Assembly: GCA_015521465.1 (NCBI GenBank)
Contig: WAOD01000035.1
Span: 1-32,522 of the forward strand
DNA from: DHVE2 group archaeon
Lineage (GTDB): Archaea > Thermoplasmatota > Thermoplasmata > Thermoplasmatales > Aciduliprofundaceae
Direction of reading: 5' to 3'
Length of the DNA: 32,522 bases
Position numbers and translations under genes: made by a program. Under the pieces are notes generated by a model. The model saw nothing but the letters and a program-made list of their open reading frames with translations, made no database searches and was not told the origin of the DNA. Shown here in pieces: positions 7,212 through 14,492 of this stretch; position 1 is the stretch's first letter, and every line of letters starts with the position of its first letter.

Positions 7212-9677
7212 ATGTCTCCTGATAATTATTTTGCCATCAAGAAGCTGAATGATGCATGGAATAAAGCAGCAGATTCAAATAACATCTTAATATTACTGGG
7301 TCGCAATCGTAATTTAGATTTTGTAGAGAGCTTTTCAGAAAATAATGGTCTAAATTTTCTCAGTTATCGCTGTGAGGATGGTGAGAGATTCACACCTCTT
7401 TCATCTATTATGCGCTTTTCCTTAGTAAACACCCCGGGCGCTCTTGGCTCACGGGTAAATGAATACAATCATCTTTTTAAAAAGGTTAGGAGGGAACTGG
7501 AGAGAAAAACCCCTGCAATAATTTTAATAAGAGAAGTTCAATATGCAGACATATTATCCATTCGGTTTTTAAGTTATCTGTCTACACATCCCGTTAAAAA
7601 GCTGCTTTTGATAATTACCTATCCACCGGATGTCGAGAACCAGTCTCTGAAAGATGAAATTGAAAAGCTGTTTTTGGGGGACAAAGCGGATGTACTGCTT
7701 CTTCCAGAAACTACTGAAGAAGAGTTCAGAAGTTACCTAAATAAAGAAAAAACAAAAATGCACTCTGTCCCCGTGGATTTTCAGTACTGGGACAATCTGC
7801 TGATAAAGATGCTTCACAATTGCAGGAAAGAGGACATAATAAAGAAAAAAGAAGACCTGTTTCAATGCATACTGGAAAATTCAAGTGAAATGGAGAGAAA
7901 AATAATCTTTGCAGGCTCTGTTATGGGCAATTTTTTCTGGAAGGGTGTTATTCAGCAAATGGGTTTTGAAAACGAAAATGCTATTAAAAGTTTAATTGAA
8001 AAAAACATAATCAAAGAATTCCGCTCAAACCACCTTAAAAGAGAAATTCATGGATACATATTTACCAGCGCGGATTTTAGAGATTATGTTTATTCAAACA
8101 TGCCAGAGGATATGCGTATAAAATTACACGAAGAAATTGGAAAAATTGTGGAAAAAAGCAAGTATTCTATGCCATGGGAAAAAGCATTTACTTTAGCTCA
8201 CCACTTTACAATGGGCAAGTGTAAAGACAGAGCAATACCGTATCTTGAAAAATCCGCGAAAAAGTGCATAGAACTCCATGATTACTGGTCATCTGTTTAT
8301 TACCTGCAAAATTTAGAGGAATTTTTAAATTCTAACGATGATGAAACAAAGCGGTTAGAAATATACAAAGAGATGGCAAATGCACACATGTCCGTGGGAA
8401 ACTTTGATGAAAGCTCGCTCTATGCAGGCAAACTGAAATTAATGGGAATGATAAAAGAGGCAAAAATCCTCGCGAAGTTTGGAAATTACCAGAAGTCAAA
8501 GATGCTGTGCATGAGGATAATAAGGTCAGGAGATGAGTACCATAGAATGATTGCTTATGGAATTTTAGGTGATGTTGAGAGAAAGATGGGATTATATAAA
8601 AGTGCAATTAATCACGAAAAAAAGCATATTGAGCTTGCGGAAAAGTTGGAAAACAAAAGGGAGATGGCAAAGGGATACAAGTACATGGGCAACCTGCATC
8701 TTGTTGTGGGAAATTACGAAAATGCAGAAAAATACTATCTCAAATCTCTTAACATATTCCGCGAACTGAGAGACAAACATGGGATGGCTTCAGTTTACAA
8801 TAATATGGGTGTGCTAAACAGGCGTCGCAAAAACCTTTCAAAGGCTCTAAAATATTACCGAAAGGGACTGAGACTCTACGAATTTATTAATGATTATGAT
8901 GGTGTTGGCTCTATTTACAACAATTTAGGGCTAATATACAAGGAAAAGGGCGCTTATTTGCAGGCGCTGGAGTCCTTCAGAAAAAGCGTGGAGTACAACC
9001 TTTTAGTGGGGTACTACGATGGTGCCAATTATGCATACAGCAACATGTGCTTAGTGTACATGGAAACTGGAAACTTTAAAGAATCAAAGTTGTATGCTGA
9101 AAAAATGATAGATATTGCCGAAAAATCAGGGGGGGTGCGGTTTAAAATAACTGGGCATAGTTACCTCGCCGGGATATACTATTTTTCAAAGAGGTATAAT
9201 AAATCAATAAATGAGGCAAGAAAAGCCATCGAGTTCGCAGAAAAAAGTGGCGAATATATAGATGCAAGCGATGCGTACTACTACCTCGCTCTTTCAAAGT
9301 TACGGTTAAATGATGAGCGGGGATGTATAGAAACATCAAGAACGGCTATGGAAAAGATTAAAAAAGGTAAAAAAGATAGTCTGGGAGATTTTGCTATTTT
9401 GAGGGCAATTTGCAACGACATAAGCCTAGAAGACGCAAAGAATTATCTGAACATGAAAAACGAAGATGATCGGATTGCATTTGAAATGACAAAAGCACTG
9501 ATAATGGCTAAGAATGGTAAAAATCCCGATTTGAATCCGGTTATAGAAAAATTGAAAAAATTGCATCGCCTGTCAGTACTTGCAGATTTCTTAGAGCAAT
9601 ATTCAGAGATTGCCGAGGACACGCAATACATGGAACTTGCAGAATCCATTAAAAAAGATTTTCAGTATCCGGAGTAA
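7212..9677 (+). CDS. Large TPR-repeat protein with degenerate STAND/AAA-like N-terminal domain
   Basis: 821-residue soluble protein with the architecture of signal-transducing STAND ATPases of the AAA_16/MalT-like kind: an N-terminal nucleotide-binding-like domain, a helical arm (about 220-400, including the typical LHEEIGKIV and LAHHF segments), then roughly eight tetratricopeptide repeats (about 430-700; for example NNMGVLNRRRKNLSKALKYY). The nucleotide site looks lost. Where a P-loop is expected the sequence is ILLGRNRNLDF, with no GxxxxGK[ST], and the Walker B equivalent IILIREVQYAD lacks the usual Asp. It may therefore be a protein scaffold rather than an ATPase. No HTH or membrane segment is seen. 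It is divergent from the pilus ATPase, sharing a promoter region with a dyad. Function unknown. Confidence 0.82.
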   Translation: MSPDNYFAIKKLNDAWNKAADSNNILILLGRNRNLDFVESFSENNGLNFLSYRCEDGERFTPLSSIMRFSLVNTPGALGSRVNEYNHLFKKVRRELERKTPAIILIREVQYADILSIRFLSYLSTHPVKKLLLIITYPPDVENQSLKDEIEKLFLGDKADVLLLPETTEEEFRSYLNKEKTKMHSVPVDFQYWDNLLIKMLHNCRKEDIIKKKEDLFQCILENSSEMERKIIFAGSVMGNFFWKGVIQQMGFENENAIKSLIEKNIIKEFRSNHLKREIHGYIFTSADFRDYVYSNMPEDMRIKLHEEIGKIVEKSKYSMPWEKAFTLAHHFTMGKCKDRAIPYLEKSAKKCIELHDYWSSVYYLQNLEEFLNSNDDETKRLEIYKEMANAHMSVGNFDESSLYAGKLKLMGMIKEAKILAKFGNYQKSKMLCMRIIRSGDEYHRMIAYGILGDVERKMGLYKSAINHEKKHIELAEKLENKREMAKGYKYMGNLHLVVGNYENAEKYYLKSLNIFRELRDKHGMASVYNNMGVLNRRRKNLSKALKYYRKGLRLYEFINDYDGVGSIYNNLGLIYKEKGAYLQALESFRKSVEYNLLVGYYDGANYAYSNMCLVYMETGNFKESKLYAEKMIDIAEKSGGVRFKITGHSYLAGIYYFSKRYNKSINEARKAIEFAEKSGEYIDASDAYYYLALSKLRLNDERGCIETSRTAMEKIKKGKKDSLGDFAILRAICNDISLEDAKNYLNMKNEDDRIAFEMTKALIMAKNGKNPDLNPVIEKLKKLHRLSVLADFLEQYSEIAEDTQYMELAESIKKDFQYPE

Positions 9678-9753
9678 GTTAAATTGTCTAAAAAACATGG
9701 AAAAATAAAGATAAAAACGAAAACAAATTATAAAGCGAATTGAAAATAAAAAA

Positions 9754-9945
9754 TTATGGAGAATTTGTGGCCGTTACATCCCCCACATACTCCGGTGTCA
9801 GTGGTGCCGATGTAATATGGATGCCGTGTCCTGGCACGGGAATCCCGCCGCCGGAGCCCCCGCCATTATCGTATCCTGTATAATATACATAGCCCAATAT
9901 CCAGTAACTCACGCTGCTATCTGGCTTTAATTTTTCAATTGTCAC
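9754..9945 (-). pseudogene. C-terminal fragment of the exported protein (Gly-rich tail), separated by frameshifts
   Basis: A 63-codon ORF, GTG-initiated in the track, with no Shine-Dalgarno. It reads VTIEKLKPDSSVSYWILGY and then a Gly-rich linker (NGGGSGGG) and a short tail. It lies in the same reading frame as the 10084-10917 gene upstream, with a one-base-shifted segment between them. It is best read as the tail of that protein after two compensating single-base indels, although a separate small gene cannot be excluded. The roughly 75 bases after it (9678-9753) are AT-rich and hold nothing recognisable. Confidence 0.5.
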
Positions 9946-10106
9946 ATATGATATGCATTTACACTGCCGCGGATGTCGTACAAAAAGCGCTTAGATGTGC
10001 ACCCTTTCATCATATACGTGTAGGTATGTCCATTGTAATTTATTGTTGCTTTTATCTGCACCTTTCTTTTTCTCCCATCTTCACTAACTCCCTTCCGGCA
10101 CAACAT
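9942..10106 (-). pseudogene. Middle fragment of the exported protein, shifted frame (not in ORF track)
   Basis: 54-codon ORF starting at an ATG inside the 3' end of the 10084-10917 gene and ending at a TGA that overlaps the next fragment. Its sequence (KVQIKATINYNGHTYTY and onwards) has the alternating beta-strand character of the extracellular domain upstream. Removing one G at the GGG near 10087 joins it in frame to the upstream ORF (giving PEGVSEDG), and adding one base near 9946-9949 joins it to the downstream fragment. It therefore looks like part of one longer protein of about 385 residues. Confidence 0.45.
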
Positions 10107-10917
10107 AAATTGTGACAGATGTGCTCAACTCGTGCACATCCTGCCATCCAGAACCAAGCCACCCCTGCACATACTTTCCGTAGTAAAGGGTGGCCGTGAA
10201 TGTTATTGTGTGATTCGTCCAATTAGGATATTCATCAAAAAGGTCTATCTGAAAACTGTTGGAAAATCCTCCTTCTTTGATGTCTTTTTTATCTTTGTTT
10301 ATCCCCCTTATCTGGTGCAAACTCCATAACTCGTAATCCATCCTATCGCTCACCGTTCCATACGGCGTGGGATAGTTACCTGTATCCGCAGTGAAATAGA
10401 GATTTTTAGAGGCAAAGTAATGGCCATCAAAACTGGGTGTACGAACAGCACTGTCGCTCGGCTCAAATTTGAATACCAACTCCTTTACGATGTAGTCTCC
10501 TCCTAACTTCCCAAAGGATAGATAAAACATCGTATATACTTCATCAGGATTATCAGAGATATATGTATAATCCATTATCTTAACTGCCAAACAAACTTTA
10601 AAAAATCCATCGCTTTTTTCCGAACCGATCGTTTGATTTATTACCGTTCCATTTATATCGTTGTAGTGAGTTCTCTTTACCGTATAATTGTTTTTTATGT
10701 CGCTCCAATTCACAACAGGCATTCTGAACTCACTTTCAGGTTTCCAGTACTTCTCTGGTGGCGGGGAAGTTAAAGTGACATAGAAAATAGCACCAATCAA
10801 AATTGCAATTATTGTTATACTGCTTATTACTATAATCCTTCCCTTCTTTCCCAGTTTCCTCTTCGGCTTTGCTCCGGATTCTTTTATTTTATCGTTTATT
10901 TCTTCAATCTCGCCCAT
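10084..10917 (-). CDS. Membrane-anchored extracellular protein, possibly frameshifted at its C-terminus
   Basis: Unrecognised protein of 277 residues. A charged cytoplasmic N-terminus (about 1-26, many Lys and Glu) is followed by one membrane segment (about 27-50, IIVISSITIIAILIGAIFYV) and an exported beta-rich domain with several Asn-glycosylation sequons (NYT, NGT, NQT, NWT, NHT). The start ATG has a good GAGGG ribosome site six bases upstream and a TATA-like box near 10955. The stop is immediately followed by beta-rich coding sequence in another frame, so the real protein may be about 385 residues. It shares the exported, single-anchor plan of the pilin-like proteins in this window but no homology to them is evident. 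Confidence 0.7.
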   Translation of the reverse strand: MGEIEEINDKIKESGAKPKRKLGKKGRIIVISSITIIAILIGAIFYVTLTSPPPEKYWKPESEFRMPVVNWSDIKNNYTVKRTHYNDINGTVINQTIGSEKSDGFFKVCLAVKIMDYTYISDNPDEVYTMFYLSFGKLGGDYIVKELVFKFEPSDSAVRTPSFDGHYFASKNLYFTADTGNYPTPYGTVSDRMDYELWSLHQIRGINKDKKDIKEGGFSNSFQIDLFDEYPNWTNHTITFTATLYYGKYVQGWLGSGWQDVHELSTSVTIYVVPEGS

Positions 10918-10950
10918 CTTAAACCCTCAAATATGAGAAAAACATTGGGT

Positions 10951-10958
10951 ATAAAAAG
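10951..10958 (-). promoter_or_regulatory. TATA-like box for the exported protein
   Basis: TTTTTATA on the reverse strand predicts a start near 10929, leaving a leader of about 12 nt that retains the GAGGG ribosome site. Confidence 0.35.
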
Positions 10959-11055
10959 GTCACATGTATTTAAATGTAAACAAAAACTAACTACCATAAC
11001 CACAAGCCACAATCAAAATATCCACAATTCTTCTTCCATTCATGTAGAGACCCGC

Positions 11056-11078
11056 AGTATATCATAAGTTGCAACTTA
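11056..11078 (+). promoter_or_regulatory. TATA-like box followed by a 14-bp perfect palindrome
   Basis: AGTATATC (11056-11063) is centred about 27 nt before the ATG at 11089. Directly downstream, TAAGTTGCAACTTA (11065-11078) is a perfect palindrome lying between the TATA box and the expected transcription start, where a repressor would block polymerase. It may control the zinc-ribbon, nop5 and moaE operon. Confidence 0.45.
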
Positions 11079-11088
11079 CCCCCATATC

Positions 11089-11664
11089 ATGTATGAAAAC
11101 AACAAAAAAGATTATACAGATAACACATGCAGGTGTATGAAATATTGCCCCAACTGCGGCGCCAAGCTTAGTGACAATTCAAAATTTTGTCCTGTTTGCG
11201 GTGCAAAGTTAGACGATTACGTAGTGTATGAAAAACCCAAAGTGGAGATATCCAATGACATAATTTGCAGACACTGTGGAAAAGCCAAGCTATTATTGGT
11301 GGATGCAGATGAGGACATTCCGCTCTACATGTGTCCCCACTGCGGATGGTACTATGGAGATTTTCTTGGCATAGGAAAACCGGTTTATTACGATTCTCTT
11401 CATCTTAAGATTGGTCGTATAATAAAGGCTGAAATAAGAATGAAAGGTTACGTGCGGGTAAATGTCAAAAGAACAAAGAACATGGAGGACGATGCAATAA
11501 CCGAGTTGGCCAAATACCTAAGTTCCGATTTGGCAGGACATGAGATTACTGAAATAAGGGATGCCATTGTGTATATGTTAGAGGAGGGAATTTTGGAACT
11601 GTACGAGGAAGAAATGAACGAGGATTTTTCTTGGATAGGGGTGAGATTCGTTGATAGTGATTAA
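11089..11664 (+). CDS. Double zinc-ribbon protein of unknown function
   Basis: 191-residue protein with two zinc ribbons. The first is CPNCG then CPVCG (about 20-40) and the second is CRHCG then CPHCG (about 63-88). A helical C-terminal domain with an acidic end follows. The ATG at 11089 fits leaderless transcription from the TATA box at 11056-11063. The ATG at 11137 (MKYCPNCGAKL) is the conventional start for such ribbons and is preceded by AGGTG, so it is a real alternative. The gene overlaps the nop5 start by 14 bp, suggesting co-translation. Zinc ribbons next to RNP genes often act in RNA or ribosome biology, but nothing here proves that for this protein. Confidence 0.8.
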   Translation: MYENNKKDYTDNTCRCMKYCPNCGAKLSDNSKFCPVCGAKLDDYVVYEKPKVEISNDIICRHCGKAKLLLVDADEDIPLYMCPHCGWYYGDFLGIGKPVYYDSLHLKIGRIIKAEIRMKGYVRVNVKRTKNMEDDAITELAKYLSSDLAGHEITEIRDAIVYMLEEGILELYEEEMNEDFSWIGVRFVDSD

Positions 11665-12478
11665 ATGGCACGGGGCTTACCTGATAAAAGATGGTAATGT
11701 CGTGGACAAGTATGTTTTTCCAGAAGATAGATTGCCAGAGATTATAACTATGATTGAAGCAGGGAATACCGAACCCATTGAAGAATTTTTGAGAAAATAC
11801 CCTGAAGAAGAAGTGCAATTTAGGGGCAATTTTCCAGATAAAACCCTGCAACGAACAGCAATAAATGTGTCTAAGTTCAAAATGAGGCAGAAAATAAAGG
11901 ATGATTACATCTTGATTCAACTCCTGGCAGGATACGACGATGTGATATCCTCCATAAACCTTCTTAGCGAGAGAATTATTGAAATATCCAGAATTGAGGA
12001 AATAAAAGGTGAGGAACTTGACGAGGGGAAAGAGCTTAGAGCTACAGTGAATAGGTTAACTGCGACGAGAGATTACCTATCACAGAGAATTGAAAATTAT
12101 GCGGAAAAAATTGCCCCAAATACAAGTTTTATAGTTGGCCCAATTATCGCATCAAGGCTTATGCACTATGCAGGTGGGCTGGAGCGCCTTGCAAAAATGC
12201 CCGCATCCACTATTCAGGTTTTGGGTGCTGAAGATAAATTTTTCCAGCATCTAAAGAAAGGTACCCCCTGTCCCAAACACGGTATAATTTTTCAGGTTCC
12301 TGCAGTGAGAAATGCACACAAACGACTCAGGGGTAGAATTGCAAGGGCGTTGGCAGGAAAGCTTGCAATTGCCGCAAGGGTAGATTACTACGGAGGAGAA
12401 TTCATTGGAGATAGTCTAAAAAACGAGTTTCTAAGAAGAGTGGAGGAGATCAAAAATGATACTAATAGGAAAAGCTGA
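11651..12478 (+). CDS. nop5: Nop5-like protein (C/D-box sRNP core), short form
   Basis: Scaffold of the archaeal C/D-box RNP that guides 2'-O-methylation of RNA, normally binding fibrillarin through its N-terminal domain, dimerising through a coiled coil, and binding L7Ae-sRNA through the Nop domain. The Nop domain (about 155-270) is clear: GPIIASRLMHYAGGLERLAK, MPASTIQVLGAE, PKHGIIFQVP and RGRIARALAGKLAIAARVDYY. The coiled coil is about 90-150. The protein has only 275 residues, shorter than many archaeal Nop5 proteins, because the N-terminal domain is compact and the charged tail is missing. The start is TTG with a strong GGGGTGAG site six bases upstream. Fibrillarin is not adjacent; the next gene is moaE. 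Confidence 0.9.
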   Translation: MIVIKWHGAYLIKDGNVVDKYVFPEDRLPEIITMIEAGNTEPIEEFLRKYPEEEVQFRGNFPDKTLQRTAINVSKFKMRQKIKDDYILIQLLAGYDDVISSINLLSERIIEISRIEEIKGEELDEGKELRATVNRLTATRDYLSQRIENYAEKIAPNTSFIVGPIIASRLMHYAGGLERLAKMPASTIQVLGAEDKFFQHLKKGTPCPKHGIIFQVPAVRNAHKRLRGRIARALAGKLAIAARVDYYGGEFIGDSLKNEFLRRVEEIKNDTNRKS

Positions 12479-12818
12479 CGAAGAGGAGTTAATGAACCTG
12501 GTGCCTGAAAAAAAAGGAAGTCTGGTAACTTATTTTGGATATGTTAGGGAACGTTCAAACGGAAAGGAAGTTAAATATATGGTTTGCAGTGAAAAAGAAA
12601 GTTCCCATGCCATTTTAGAAGATATTGAAAATGAAATAAAATCTAAATTTCCTATCGATTTCATAATCTTATATCACTCCGTGGGAAAACTCAAGGTAGG
12701 CGATCTCATATCTGCGGTTATTGTGTCTTCGGTGCATCGTGAAGAGGGATTTGACGCCTGTCGCCTTGGAATAAATTTAATTAAGAAGAAGGAGCCTGTT
12801 AAGAGGATAGAGTTTTAA
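12456..12818 (+). CDS. moaE: Molybdopterin synthase catalytic subunit
   Basis: MoaE, the large subunit of molybdopterin synthase, which takes sulfur from thiocarboxylated MoaD to build the dithiolene of molybdopterin. Family features are the N-terminal GSLVTYFGYVRERS strand-turn, YHSVGKLKVGD, the VSSVHREEGFDACR helix and the Lys-rich active-site end KKKEPVKRIEF. The usual Trp of the PxWK motif is absent. At 120 residues it is a little short. The ATG lies inside the end of nop5, preceded by a near-perfect GGAGGAGAT ribosome site. The E1-like and moaD genes follow after a 73-bp gap with its own promoter. Confidence 0.88.
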   Translation: MILIGKADEEELMNLVPEKKGSLVTYFGYVRERSNGKEVKYMVCSEKESSHAILEDIENEIKSKFPIDFIILYHSVGKLKVGDLISAVIVSSVHREEGFDACRLGINLIKKKEPVKRIEF

Positions 12819-12845
12819 AATATGCATTCAACCCGTTCACCTTTT

Positions 12846-12878
12846 TTGTCACGATGGAAAATTTTTAAAGTGTGACAA
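12846..12878 (+). promoter_or_regulatory. Inverted repeat flanking the TATA box of the thiF/moaD operon
   Basis: TTGTCAC (12846-12852) and GTGACAA (12872-12878) are perfect inverted repeats on either side of the TATA-like box TTTTTAAA (12862-12869). That box is centred about 26 nt before the ATG at 12892. The arrangement suggests an operator that would shut out TBP/TFB when bound. Confidence 0.45.
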
Positions 12879-12891
12879 GTTCTCTTACATT

Positions 12892-13542
12892 ATGGAAAGG
12901 TACAGTAGGCAGAGACACCTGATAAATCAAAAGAAATTGGGAGAGGGCAGGGTGATGGTGGTTGGTGTAGGAGGACTTGGCTCCGCTTCGGTCACCTTGC
13001 TGGCAATGGCGGGTGTTGGCGAGTTGTTAATAGTGGACTATGATGTAGTGGAAACTTCAAATTTAAACAGGCAGATACTTTACAGGGAGAAAGATGTTGG
13101 AAAGATGAAAGTAGAAGTTGCTAAGAAGAGAATTGAAGAAATCAACCCGCATGTGAAAGTAAATGCTATTAATAAAAAAATATCAAAAGGATTCAAGATA
13201 CCCCATGGAGTAGATATCGTTGTGGATGGTCTTGATAATTTTGAGGCAAGGTTCATAGTTGAAAAAGCAAGTATAGAATCAAAAATCCCATATGTTTTTG
13301 GAGCCGTTGAAGGGTACATGGGCATGGTAACGTTCATAGATAAAAACACAAAAAGGCTAAGAGATTTGTTCAAAAACTTGCCTCAGGGAGATGAACAGGT
13401 ACTCGCGTCCACGGTTATGCTGACGGCATCAATTCAAAGTATGGAGGTGATAAAATTCTTATCAGATAGAGGTGATTTACTCAGGAACAGGCTCATAATA
13501 TATGATGGACTAAGCACCAATTACATGGAGGTGAGACTTTGA
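12892..13542 (+). CDS. ThiF/MoeB-family E1-like adenylyltransferase
   Basis: E1-like enzyme that adenylates the C-terminal Gly-Gly of a ubiquitin-fold sulfur carrier, here most likely the MoaD encoded next. The ATP-binding loop GVGGLGSASV (about 25-34), NLNRQILY, the DGLDNFEARF loop and a C-terminal SMEVIKFL segment are all present. It begins with the family MERYSRQRHL. The protein has 216 residues and lacks the paired CxxC zinc motifs and the rhodanese domain of longer homologues. The ATG is preceded by a TATA-like box at the leaderless distance. Its stop overlaps the TTG start of moaD, so the pair is co-translated. In archaea such E1 proteins can serve Moco and thiolation or protein-conjugation pathways. 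Confidence 0.88.
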   Translation: MERYSRQRHLINQKKLGEGRVMVVGVGGLGSASVTLLAMAGVGELLIVDYDVVETSNLNRQILYREKDVGKMKVEVAKKRIEEINPHVKVNAINKKISKGFKIPHGVDIVVDGLDNFEARFIVEKASIESKIPYVFGAVEGYMGMVTFIDKNTKRLRDLFKNLPQGDEQVLASTVMLTASIQSMEVIKFLSDRGDLLRNRLIIYDGLSTNYMEVRL

Positions 13543-13772
13543 AAATACGCGTGAGATACTTCGGAAGGTTTGCAGTTGAGATTGGGACATACTCTGAGGT
13601 GTTGGATGTAGATACTAATTTAAAGGTTCGTGACCTAATCGTACTATTAAAAAGATTACATCCGGAGTTGAAAAATGAAATTCTCGAAGTGTCCATTGAT
13701 GGAAAGTACGCTTGCGATAACATGGTTGTTAGAGAAGATGTTGCAATTTATCCCCCAATAAGTGGCGGATAA
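13539..13772 (+). CDS. moaD: MoaD-like ubiquitin-fold sulfur carrier
   Basis: 77-residue beta-grasp protein ending in the required Gly-Gly (PPISGG), which is thiocarboxylated and used by MoaE. It starts at TTG, supported by GGAGGTGAG directly upstream. The start overlaps the last bases of the E1-like gene. Family landmarks are MKIRVRYFGRF, the PELKNEI segment before the middle strand, and DVAIYPPISGG. With moaE and the E1-like gene it forms a compact sulfur-transfer unit. A second role as a SAMP-type protein modifier is possible but not shown by the sequence. Confidence 0.88.
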   Translation: MKIRVRYFGRFAVEIGTYSEVLDVDTNLKVRDLIVLLKRLHPELKNEILEVSIDGKYACDNMVVREDVAIYPPISGG

Positions 13773-13837
13773 AATATTGAGGTATAATTCTTTAACATTG
13801 AATTTTGACGATATACCACGAAAGAATATGCGAAAGG

Positions 13838-13846
13838 CATAAATAC
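13838..13846 (+). promoter_or_regulatory. TATA-like box for the pilin/GH25 operon
   Basis: CATAAATAC is centred about 26 nt before the ATG at 13868. It is the only well-placed promoter seen upstream of the pilin-like and GH25 genes. A short repeat TATGC/GCATA overlaps its upstream side. Confidence 0.4.
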
Positions 13847-13867
13847 TGGATAAGCTATATTTTCATA

Positions 13868-14026
13868 ATGAGCGTGTTCGAAAATCTTTGTGCCTTTGAG
13901 CTTGGTTTGTTAGGGGCAGTGAGATTTAGTTTTAACTCCTTATTTAGAAAATTGCCACATGATTGCATACTTGAATTGACAAATTACAAAAATATATACG
14001 GAGTAAAAGGTGGTACCTATGCGTAA
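13868..14026 (+). CDS. Small ORF at the head of the pilin/GH25 operon
   Basis: 52-codon ORF, using an internal ATG of the 73-residue track ORF. The choice rests on a TATA-like box at the leaderless distance. Its stop overlaps the start of the next gene (ATGCGTAA), a pattern typical of translational coupling. The peptide has a mildly hydrophobic N-terminal half and no recognised motif. It may be a real small protein or a leader ORF that couples translation of the operon. Coding status is uncertain. Confidence 0.35.
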   Translation: MSVFENLCAFELGLLGAVRFSFNSLFRKLPHDCILELTNYKNIYGVKGGTYA

Positions 14027-14492
14027 ATTGGTTATGGAAGAGGGCACAAGTGGATTCTTTGAAGAACTTGTTTTATTTGCAGTGGTGAGCATACTTTTTG
14101 TTGCAACATTAACGGTGGCTGTTTACTATGGCAGTATGAAAACTGCAGAATACGAGAAGGTAGAGTTTGTAAACCAAGTATACAATTTTGTCAAGGAAGT
14201 TAGAGGATACCAACCCATCCTTCATGATTCAGTGGAAGGATTGTACGATTATCATAAAATTAAAAGCGTTACTTATGATGAACTAAAAAGAGATTTAATT
14301 CCCTCTTTCCATTTTTACATAGCAATATATGATGTTAGCGATTATCCAATGAAATACAATGCCACATGGGGCAATCTGGAAAATTCCACTGTTTACGGAT
14401 ATTATAGGGTAGTTGTAACCTATCCGGTGGACATCTGGGTAAGCGACCATGAGATACATGCCGCCAAATTGGAGGTGGTCGGATGGAAGTAG
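14019..14492 (+). CDS. TadE/pilin-like membrane-anchored protein 1
   Basis: 157 residues from ATG 14019. An AGGTGG ribosome site five bases upstream favours this ATG over the GTG at 14010. A short polar N-terminus with EEGTSGFFEE precedes one hydrophobic helix (about 16-37). The exported remainder is tyrosine-rich with an NAT and an NST sequon. This is the plan of TadE-like minor pilins and pseudopilins, which present an amphipathic domain outside the membrane. It overlaps the next gene by 10 bp. No catalytic motif is seen. Its partners are probably the next two genes and, by inference, a FlaI/FlaJ-type machine such as the one at 2.6-7 kb. Confidence 0.7.
   Translation: MRKLVMEEGTSGFFEELVLFAVVSILFVATLTVAVYYGSMKTAEYEKVEFVNQVYNFVKEVRGYQPILHDSVEGLYDYHKIKSVTYDELKRDLIPSFHFYIAIYDVSDYPMKYNATWGNLENSTVYGYYRVVVTYPVDIWVSDHEIHAAKLEVVGWK

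Noticed and set aside
13805-13867. N-terminal extension of the small ORF before the pilin-like gene
   Set aside because: It spans the TATA-like box at 13838-13846, so it would not be transcribed from that promoter.
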